Positions 58,170 through 64,000 of a stretch of 64,000 nucleotides of DNA are shown here, one piece after another. The notes under the pieces were generated by a model. That model was not told the origin of the DNA and did no database searches. It saw nothing but the letters and a program-made list of their open reading frames with translations. The DNA is taken from assembly GCA_035524955.1 (NCBI GenBank), contig DATLFG010000005.1:32947-96946 (forward strand). Reading direction: 5' to 3'. This stretch comes from CAMLFJ01 sp035524955 (lineage in GTDB: Bacteria > Methylomirabilota > Methylomirabilia > Rokubacteriales > CSP1-6). The translations under genes were made by a program, and so were the position numbers. Within the stretch, counting starts at the first letter, position 1, and each line of letters opens with the position of its first letter.

Positions 58170-59557
58170 GCGCCGACGAGCTCTGCTACGCGAGCATCCG
58201 CGAGCTGGGCGGCCTCTTCCGCCGCCGCGAGCTCTCGCCGGTGGACTACGCGACGGACCAGCTGCGCCGCATCGAGACGCTCGACAAGAGCCTCAACGCC
58301 TACGTGACGGTCACCGCGGAGCGCGCGCTCGCCGACGCCCGTGCGGCGGAGGCCGCCCTCCGGCGCGGCGACGCCGGCCCGCTCACCGGCATCCCGATCG
58401 CGTACAAGGATCTCTACGCGACCAAGGGCATCCGCACCACCGCGGGCTCCGCGCTGCTGGCCGACTGGGTGCCGGACGGCGACGGCACCTGCGTGGCGCG
58501 CCTGCAGCAGGCCGGCATGGTGATGCTCGGCAAGGCGATCACCCACGAGTTCGCCTTCGGCATCCAGTTCCCGGGCCACCGGTTTCCTCCCGCCCGCAAC
58601 CCGTGGAACCTCGATCACATCCCGGGCGGCTCGAGCAGCGGCTCCGGCGCGGCGCTCGCCGCCGGCCTGACGGTGGGCGCGCTCGGCTCCGACACCGCCG
58701 GGTCCATCCGGGGCCCGGCCGCCTTCTGCGGCATCACCGGGCTCAAGCCGACCTACGGGCGCGTGAGCCGCGCCGGTGTGATCACACTCTCGTGGACCCT
58801 CGATCACACCGGACCCATGGCGCGCTCGGCGGAGGACTGCGCGTTCATGCTGCAGGCCCTGGCCGGCCACGATCCGGCCGATCCGGCCTCCGCCCGCGAG
58901 CCGGTCGCGGACTACCTGGCCACCCTCGAGGGCGGGGTCAAGGGCCTCCGGGTCGGCGTGGTGCGCGACTACTTCTTCGATCAGGTGGAGCCCGAGACGG
59001 TGGCCGCGCTCGAGCGCGCGGTGAGCGAGCTGGGGCGGCTCGGTGCCGTCGTGCGGGACGTGACGATCCCGAGCATCCACGCCACGCCCTCCATCATGGT
59101 GATCATGCTCACCGAGGCCTTCGCCTACCACGAGCGGGACCTGCGCGCGCACCCGGAGCTCTACGGCGACGTGCTGCGGGAGAAGCTGATGGCGGGCGGG
59201 CTCTTCCGCGGCGACGAGTACGTGCAGGCCCAGCGCCTGCGCTCCCTGATCCGTGCGGATACCGAGCACGCGCTGCAGTCGGTGGACGTGCTGGTCACGC
59301 CCACCGCGCTCGGCCCCGCTCCGCCGTTCAAGGTGGTGCTGGATCCCGATTTCCCGTTCGCCAAGAGCAACATGGGCCCGTTCAACATCGCCGGCCTGCC
59401 CACCCTGGCGCTGCCGACCGGCTTCTCCTCCAGCGGCCTGCCCCTGTCATTCCAGATCTCGGGCCGCCCCTTCGACGAGGCCACCGTGCTGCGCGCGGGC
59501 CACGCCTATCAGCGCGCGACGGACTGGCACCGCCGCCGGCCCCCGGTGCGGGCATGA
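58166..59557 (+). CDS. Amidase-signature family hydrolase
   Basis: 463 residues. The Ser-cisSer-Lys triad: Lys in PIAYKDLYATKG, cis-Ser and neighbours in GGSSSGSGAALAAG, Ser nucleophile in GSDTAGSIRGPAAFCG. Close in layout to AtzE/GatA-like amidases. Hydrolyses an amide in the cytoplasm together with the small subunit upstream. GTG start in the GTGA overlap; stop overlaps the MaoC gene (ATGA). Confidence 0.92.
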   Translation: MSADELCYASIRELGGLFRRRELSPVDYATDQLRRIETLDKSLNAYVTVTAERALADARAAEAALRRGDAGPLTGIPIAYKDLYATKGIRTTAGSALLADWVPDGDGTCVARLQQAGMVMLGKAITHEFAFGIQFPGHRFPPARNPWNLDHIPGGSSSGSGAALAAGLTVGALGSDTAGSIRGPAAFCGITGLKPTYGRVSRAGVITLSWTLDHTGPMARSAEDCAFMLQALAGHDPADPASAREPVADYLATLEGGVKGLRVGVVRDYFFDQVEPETVAALERAVSELGRLGAVVRDVTIPSIHATPSIMVIMLTEAFAYHERDLRAHPELYGDVLREKLMAGGLFRGDEYVQAQRLRSLIRADTEHALQSVDVLVTPTALGPAPPFKVVLDPDFPFAKSNMGPFNIAGLPTLALPTGFSSSGLPLSFQISGRPFDEATVLRAGHAYQRATDWHRRRPPVRA

Positions 59558-60432
59558 CGACGGTCGGGGTATCGGGCGCCGCGCTCGACGATCTGAAGGC
59601 GCACGTCGGGCGGCGCGAGAGCGCCACCGACGTCATCACCGCCGCGCCCGCCAATCTCCTGCGCCTGGCCTTCGGCCGCGCCGAGCCCGAGCTCGGGCCG
59701 GGCGACCCGTTGCCCCCCGGCTGGCAGTCGCTCTACTTTCTTCCGCGCTTTCCGCCGGAGGCCCTCCGGCCTGACGGCAGCCCGCGCGACACCGGGGTGA
59801 TCCCGCCGATGTCGCTGCCCCGCCGCATGTTCGCGGGGGAGCGCTTTCGCTTCCACCACCCGCTGCGCATCGGGGACACCGTGCGCCGGGAGACCGAGCT
59901 GGCCGACATCTCGGTCAAGACGGGTGGCACCGGCACCCTGGTCTTCGCCACGGTGACCCAGCGGATCTTCACCGGCTCGACCCTCGCCATCGAGGAGGAG
60001 CGCCGCACCGTCTTCCGCGAGGACGTCCGGGCGGGCGAGCGCAACCAGGCGCCCCGCCGCGAGACCGCGCCCGACGACGCGCCGTGGCGGCGGCGGATCG
60101 TGCCGGACCCGGTCTTGCTGTTCCGCTTCTCCGCGCTGACCTTCAACAGCCACCGCATCCACTACGACCGGCCGTGGGCGACGGAGCGCGAAGGATACAC
60201 CGGTTTGGTGGTCCACGGCCCGCTCACCTCCACGCTCCTGCTCGACTTCGCGCGCGACCAGAACCCGGCCCGCGTGTTCACGGGCTACGAGACCCAGGCC
60301 CGCGCCCCGCTCTTCGACACCGCGGCCTTCGAGCTGCGCGGCCGGCCCACCGCGGACGGCCGCGGGGCCGAGCTGTGGGCCGTGACCCCCGAGGGCACCG
60401 TGGCCATGAGCGCGCGGGCCGAGCTCGCGTGA
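59554..60432 (+). CDS. MaoC-family (double hot-dog) acyl-CoA hydratase, mesaconyl-C4-CoA-hydratase/HTD2-like
   Basis: 292 residues: N-terminal hot-dog domain (about 1-150, FHHPLRIGDTVRRETELADI) and a C-terminal hot-dog domain with catalytic NSHRIHYD and GLVVHGPLTSTLLLDF. It hydrates an enoyl- or mesaconyl-CoA thioester. Coupled by ATGA to the amidase, so an amide may be cut and the acid further degraded as CoA ester. The CoA-loading enzyme is not adjacent. Confidence 0.88.
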   Translation: MTTVGVSGAALDDLKAHVGRRESATDVITAAPANLLRLAFGRAEPELGPGDPLPPGWQSLYFLPRFPPEALRPDGSPRDTGVIPPMSLPRRMFAGERFRFHHPLRIGDTVRRETELADISVKTGGTGTLVFATVTQRIFTGSTLAIEEERRTVFREDVRAGERNQAPRRETAPDDAPWRRRIVPDPVLLFRFSALTFNSHRIHYDRPWATEREGYTGLVVHGPLTSTLLLDFARDQNPARVFTGYETQARAPLFDTAAFELRGRPTADGRGAELWAVTPEGTVAMSARAELA

Positions 60433-60469
60433 CGGACTATTCGATTGAAACGGAGGAGGACTATCCACG

Positions 60470-60859
60470 ATGGCCGATGAGCTCGAGCTCCGAATGGATC
60501 CCACTACCCTCTACCGCGAGGAGACCTATACCGACCGCCGCGTCGGCATCATCCGCGTGATGACGCCGGTGAAGACGGACGGCTCGATCGACCTCGGCCG
60601 CAAGATCCTCTACGTGGGCGAGGCCCAGCTCCTCTCTCCGGTGGGCGCGCTGCCGATCACCTTCGAGATCGACGCGACCTCGCTCGGCGACGCGGCCGAG
60701 AAGTTCGCGGAAGGCGCCAAGGTGGGCGTCGAGCGCGCGATCCGCGAGCTGCAGGAGCTGCGCCGGGAGCAGTCCTCGAACATCGTCATCCCCGACCGCA
60801 TGCCGCCCGACATCGGCGGCCGCGGCGGACCGCGGGGCCCGGGCCGGATCCAGCTCTGA
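60470..60859 (+). CDS. Conserved hypothetical cytoplasmic protein
   Basis: 129 residues, no signal or membrane segment. A compact N-terminal domain (YTDRRVGIIRVMTPVKTDGS, GEAQLLSPVGALPITFEID), a helix (AAEKFAEGAKVGVERAIREL) and a Gly/Pro/Arg-rich tail. ACGGAGGAGG upstream supports translation. No family recognised. Sits in the operon direction between MaoC and alpha/beta hydrolase genes. Confidence 0.7.
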   Translation: MADELELRMDPTTLYREETYTDRRVGIIRVMTPVKTDGSIDLGRKILYVGEAQLLSPVGALPITFEIDATSLGDAAEKFAEGAKVGVERAIRELQELRREQSSNIVIPDRMPPDIGGRGGPRGPGRIQL

Positions 60860-60869
60860 TCGAGCCCGC

Positions 60870-61685
60870 ATGAACCTGCTACGGCCGATCGACCGGCACG
60901 TCACCGTCCAGGGTCTGCGCTTCCACGTGCTCGACTGGGGCGGAGAGGGCCGCACCCCGCTGCTTCTCCTGCACGGATTCACCGGGCACGCGCACGCGTG
61001 GGACACGCTGGCCATCGCGCTGCAGCCGCACTTCCACGTCTACGCGCTCGATCAGCGGGGCCACGGCGACAGTGATCCCGCGGAGGTCTACGGGCCGTTG
61101 CCCGCGTTCGACGATCTGAGCGGGGTGATCGACCAGCTCGGCCTGGCCCCGCTCGTGGTCGTGGGGCTGTCCATGGGCGGGCGGAACGCGATGTACTTCA
61201 CCTCCAAGCGCCCCGAGGCGGTGCGGGCGCTCGTGATCGTGGATATCGGACCGGTGATCAGCACCCGCGCGTCGCAGGCGCCGCCCGGTCCGCCCGAGCC
61301 GGAGTTCTGGGACAGCATCGAGGAGGCGGCCCAGCATCTCCTCCGCGGCAACCCTTATCCCGGCATCCACTACTACCGCTGGGTGGCGGGCCAGAGCCTG
61401 CGGCAGCGGCCGGACGGGCGCATCGTGTGGGCGTGGCACCCGAGCGTGAAGACGCGGCGCTCGACGGTGGAGGTGGACTGGTGGGCGGTGCTCCGGGCGA
61501 TCCCGGTGCCGACCCTGGTCCTGCGCGGAGAGGAGAGCCCGATCCTCGACCGCGAGGTGGCCCTGCGCATGGTCAAGGAGCTTCCGCAGGGCCGCTTCGT
61601 CGAGATCCCCCGCGCGGTGCACACGCTGCACGAGGACAATCCGGACGCGGTCCTCGCCGCGCTCAAGCCGTTCCTCGGTGTCTAG
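60870..61685 (+). CDS. Alpha/beta-fold hydrolase
   Basis: 271 residues. LLLLHGFTGHAHAWD (oxyanion HGF), LDQRGHGDSD, nucleophile elbow GLSMGGRNA (Ser near 100), acid in VLRGEESPILD and catalytic His in AVHTLHEDNP. Typical of esterases and C-C bond hydrolases acting on ring-fission products. Ten bp after the preceding gene. Confidence 0.88.
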   Translation: MNLLRPIDRHVTVQGLRFHVLDWGGEGRTPLLLLHGFTGHAHAWDTLAIALQPHFHVYALDQRGHGDSDPAEVYGPLPAFDDLSGVIDQLGLAPLVVVGLSMGGRNAMYFTSKRPEAVRALVIVDIGPVISTRASQAPPGPPEPEFWDSIEEAAQHLLRGNPYPGIHYYRWVAGQSLRQRPDGRIVWAWHPSVKTRRSTVEVDWWAVLRAIPVPTLVLRGEESPILDREVALRMVKELPQGRFVEIPRAVHTLHEDNPDAVLAALKPFLGV

Positions 61686-61701
61686 ATCGGAGACGCACGC
61701 G

Positions 61702-63621
61702 ATGGGAGTCGTCGGCCTGGAGATCGCCCGGCGCGAGCCGGTGCTGGATGGGACCCGGTTCGGAGCCGGGAGCGCCTACGAGAAGCTCGAGGGCGTGCTG
61801 CGCTTCACCGCGGATCCGGCGGCGCGGCAGAACGCGCCGATCGCGGACCTGGGGCTGGCGCCCCGCAACGCGCGCGGGCTCGTGGAGTACGCCGCCGACT
61901 TCTATCTCCTGCGTCCGCTCGACGGCGGCAGCCGCCGGCTGCTCCTCGACGTGCCGAACCGCGGCCGCAAGATCGCGCTGGGCATGTTCAACAGCACCCC
62001 GCGCTCGAACGACCCGACGTCCCGGGAAGACTTCGGCAATCAGTTCCTGATGCGCCACGGCTACACGGTGGCCTGGATCGGCTGGCAGCCCGACGTGCCG
62101 CGCCGCGACGGGATGATGGCGATGACGGTGCCCCGGGTGTCCGGCATCTCCGAGCGCGTGCGCTGCGAGTTCCGGCCGAACGCGCGGGTGGACGTGCTGC
62201 CGCTGGCCGACCGCTATCACCTCCCCCATCCGGTGGCCCGTCTCGACGATCCGGAGGCGGAGCTGCAGGTGCGCGAGCACGCCGACGCGCCCGCGATCAC
62301 GCTGCCGCGCTCGACCTGGCGCTTCCCCGACACCACGTCGGTCGCGCTCGCCGGCGGCTTCCAGCCGGGCCGCATCTACGACTGCTACTACCGCGCGCAG
62401 GACCCCCCGGTGGTCGGCCTCGGCTTCACCGCGGTGCGCGACACCGCGAGCTTCCTGCGCTGGGGCGCCGCCGCGGAGGGGAACCCCGGCGCGGGCACCA
62501 TCGAGCGCTCGTACGTGTTCGGCGTCTCGCAGAGCGGCCGCTTCCTGCGGCACCTGCTCTATCTGGGTCTCGACGAGGACGAGGCCGGCCGCTTCGTGTG
62601 GGACGCGGTGATCCCGCACGTGGCGGGGGCCCGGCGCGGCGAGTTCAACTGCCGCTTCGGCCAGCCCTCGCTCAACGCGGTGCACGCGGTCGGGAGCCTG
62701 TTCCCGTTCACCGATGGGGAGCAGGACGATCCGGTGACCGGTCAGCGCGATGCGCTGCTCCGGCGCGTGGCGGGCCGCCCGACGCCGCCGCGCATCTTCA
62801 CGATCAATACCTCGGCGGAGTACTGGCGGGGCGACGGCTCGCTCGTGCACACCGACGTCGGGGGCACGCGCGACGTGGTCCCGCCGCCCCACGTGCGCCA
62901 GTACCTCTTCGCGGGGACCCAGCACACGCCGGGCACCCTGCCGCCGCCCGCGGCGGATCCCAATACCGGGGGCCGGGGCTTTCACCCGTTCAGCGTGGTG
63001 GACTACTCGCCCCTCCTGCGCGCCGCGCTGGTCAATCTGGACCGGTGGGTGAGCGAGGGCGTGGAGCCTCCCCCGAGCGCGGTCCCGCGCCTGGCCGACG
63101 GCACCGCGGTGGCGGGCGAGACGCCCCGGGAAATCTACACCGCGATTCCCGGCGCGCGCTTTCCCGACCGGGTCCACCGGCCGCAGCGGCTCGACTTCGG
63201 TCCCGCCGTCGAGCGCGGGATCACCACGCTGCCGCCCAAGCTCGGCGCCCCCTTCGTGACGTTCGTCTCCGCGGTGGACGGCGACGGTAACGAGCGTGCG
63301 GGCATCCGCCCGCCCGAGCTGCGGGTGCCGCTGGCCACCTTCATGGGCTGGAACCCGCGCCACCCGGAGCAGGGCGCCCCGGGCGACATCATGGCGATGA
63401 TGGGCTCGACGCTGCCGTTCGCCCGCAGCGCGGCCGAGCGGGCGCGGACCGGCGACCCGCGTCTCTCCATCGAGGAGCGCTACGGGAGCCGCGGGGCCTA
63501 CCTCGCGCAGGTCCGCCGCGACGCGGAGGCGATGGTCGAGGCGCGGCATCTCCTCGCCGAGGACGTGGACGCGGTGGTGGAGCGCGCGGGAGCGCTCTGG
63601 GCCTTCGTCTGCCCGCGCTGA
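61702..63621 (+). CDS. Large alpha/beta-hydrolase-domain protein
   Basis: 639 residues. GVSQSGRFLRHLLYLGLDEDE is a nucleophile elbow (G-x-S-x-G), placed near residue 275 in a family of large bacterial proteins annotated as alpha/beta hydrolase domain proteins. LLLDVPNRGRKIALGMFNS and VIPHVAGARRGEFNCRFGQP are conserved-looking blocks. No signal peptide. The ATG at 61702 follows CGGAGA; a GTG at 61678 would overlap the previous gene. Ester or lactone hydrolysis is the broad guess. Confidence 0.82.
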   Translation: MGVVGLEIARREPVLDGTRFGAGSAYEKLEGVLRFTADPAARQNAPIADLGLAPRNARGLVEYAADFYLLRPLDGGSRRLLLDVPNRGRKIALGMFNSTPRSNDPTSREDFGNQFLMRHGYTVAWIGWQPDVPRRDGMMAMTVPRVSGISERVRCEFRPNARVDVLPLADRYHLPHPVARLDDPEAELQVREHADAPAITLPRSTWRFPDTTSVALAGGFQPGRIYDCYYRAQDPPVVGLGFTAVRDTASFLRWGAAAEGNPGAGTIERSYVFGVSQSGRFLRHLLYLGLDEDEAGRFVWDAVIPHVAGARRGEFNCRFGQPSLNAVHAVGSLFPFTDGEQDDPVTGQRDALLRRVAGRPTPPRIFTINTSAEYWRGDGSLVHTDVGGTRDVVPPPHVRQYLFAGTQHTPGTLPPPAADPNTGGRGFHPFSVVDYSPLLRAALVNLDRWVSEGVEPPPSAVPRLADGTAVAGETPREIYTAIPGARFPDRVHRPQRLDFGPAVERGITTLPPKLGAPFVTFVSAVDGDGNERAGIRPPELRVPLATFMGWNPRHPEQGAPGDIMAMMGSTLPFARSAAERARTGDPRLSIEERYGSRGAYLAQVRRDAEAMVEARHLLAEDVDAVVERAGALWAFVCPR

Positions 63622-63663
63622 GCTTCCGCTGGTCACTCCGCTGATCGAGTGCCACGCCGAGCG

Positions 63664-63735
63664 GGGGCTATGCCCCCTCCGAACCTCTCCCCAGGAGACA
63701 GGCTGCGCGGGCGAAGCCCGCGCTCGAAGCGGCCG
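63664..63735 (+). repeat. Double-hairpin intergenic repeat, copy C
   Basis: GGGGGC-TAT-GCCCCC (63664-63678) followed by TCCGAACCTCTCCCC, then GCGCGGGC-GAA-GCCCGCGC (about 63707-63725) and CTCGAA. Matches copy B closely in order and spacer. Lies between the convergent genes ending at 63621 and 63738. Confidence 0.75.
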
Positions 63736-63737
63736 AG

Positions 63738-64000
63738 CTAGCGGTCGCTGCGCGGGCCGCGGTCGGGCGCGCCCTTGCCCTGCGGCTCCACGCGGGGTTT
63801 CCGCTCGGCGGGCGCGCTCTGCCTCACGCGAGAGGGCGCGTTCTGGATACCGGGAGCCGGCGGCGCGGGCGGCGGCCCCGCGATCGGAGCCTGGCGGACG
63901 GCAGGCGCGGCCGGCCGCGGCGGCGTGGTCTTCGGCGGGGGCGCGGGCACCGCGGGCGCGCTCGGCGTACTCGGCGTCACCGGCGGACGGGCCGGCGCCG
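63738..64000 (-). CDS. Pro/Ala-rich protein, C-terminal part (partial)
   Basis: At least 86 residues; the frame runs off the right edge. Composition is dominated by Pro, Ala and Arg (PAPPPKTTPPRPAAPA, GPPPAPPAPG), ending KGAPDRGPRSDR. This looks like the disordered tail of an envelope or secreted protein whose folded domain lies outside the window. A GTG at 63980 is not the start because the frame continues upstream with the same composition. Confidence 0.5.
   Translation of the reverse strand, partial: APARPPVTPSTPSAPAVPAPPPKTTPPRPAAPAVRQAPIAGPPPAPPAPGIQNAPSRVRQSAPAERKPRVEPQGKGAPDRGPRSDR

Overview
The window is 64 kb of very GC-rich, tightly packed bacterial chromosome. Genes commonly touch or overlap by four bases (ATGA, GTGA or TTGA). 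A beta-barrel-like protein ending in Phe, two lipoproteins and Tat- or Sec-exported solute receptors point to a diderm. The gene content is heavy in luciferase-like (LLM) flavin or F420 oxidoreductases, SDRs, amidohydrolases, enolase-superfamily enzymes, CaiB-type CoA transferases and branched-chain-type ABC transporters. Together with REP-like GGGGTCAGG repeats, this resembles uncultivated soil lineages such as Candidatus Rokubacteria (Methylomirabilota). That placement is inference only: there is no rRNA or other marker gene here.

Layout. 1-4960 (minus): a DapA/NAL-family aldolase fragment, then a complete branched-chain-type ABC importer transcribed receptor-livH-livM-livG-livF. 5163-10019 (minus): a five-gene coupled operon, D-aminoacylase-like amidohydrolase, SDR, low-Mr tyrosine phosphatase-like protein, UGSC selenoprotein, large conserved partner. 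The selenoprotein is read through an in-frame UGA followed by a good bacterial SECIS hairpin. 10140-16113 (plus): LLM enzyme, SDR lacking the catalytic Tyr, Lin0512-family protein, a 4 x 44-bp tandem array of coupled 15-codon micro-ORFs, a VOC protein, and a large adenylate cyclase/AAA/TPR regulator. 16149-18414 (plus): peroxiredoxin-like, DJ-1/PfpI and aldo-keto reductase genes. 18520-26394: two enolase-superfamily genes, an FAH hydrolase, a streptogramin-lyase-like propeller, two related zinc alcohol dehydrogenases and a split TPP decarboxylase, probably sugar-acid or keto-acid catabolism. 26470-29726 (plus): 2-hydroxyacid dehydrogenase, thiolase-like protein with its DUF35 partner, and a DUF1080 lipoprotein. 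29791-36551: a HAD remnant, TSUP permease, intradiol dioxygenase, three LLM enzymes, SDR and VOC. 36815-42073: cupin, DUF4242, alpha/beta hydrolase, acyl-CoA dehydrogenase, amidohydrolase and CoA transferase. 42308-48199: small lipoprotein, DASS transporter, hybrid histidine kinase, class III aminotransferase. 48355-54142: M20 peptidase, NUDIX, CinA, Gfo/Idh/MocA and a peptide-type solute receptor. 54376-63621 (plus): beta-barrel protein, two LLM enzymes, AtzG-like/amidase/MaoC operon, a conserved hypothetical, and two alpha/beta hydrolases. The right edge holds the tail of a Pro-rich protein.

Most genes look like scavenging and degradation of small organic acids, amides, aromatics and CoA thioesters. 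Three intergenic repeat families (REP-like dyads, double hairpins, CCCTCTCCCC dyads) sit mostly at gene 3' ends. The two most unusual items are the UGSC selenoprotein operon and the tandem micro-ORF array. No tRNA, rRNA, CRISPR array, transposase or intergenic stretch over 300 bases was seen.
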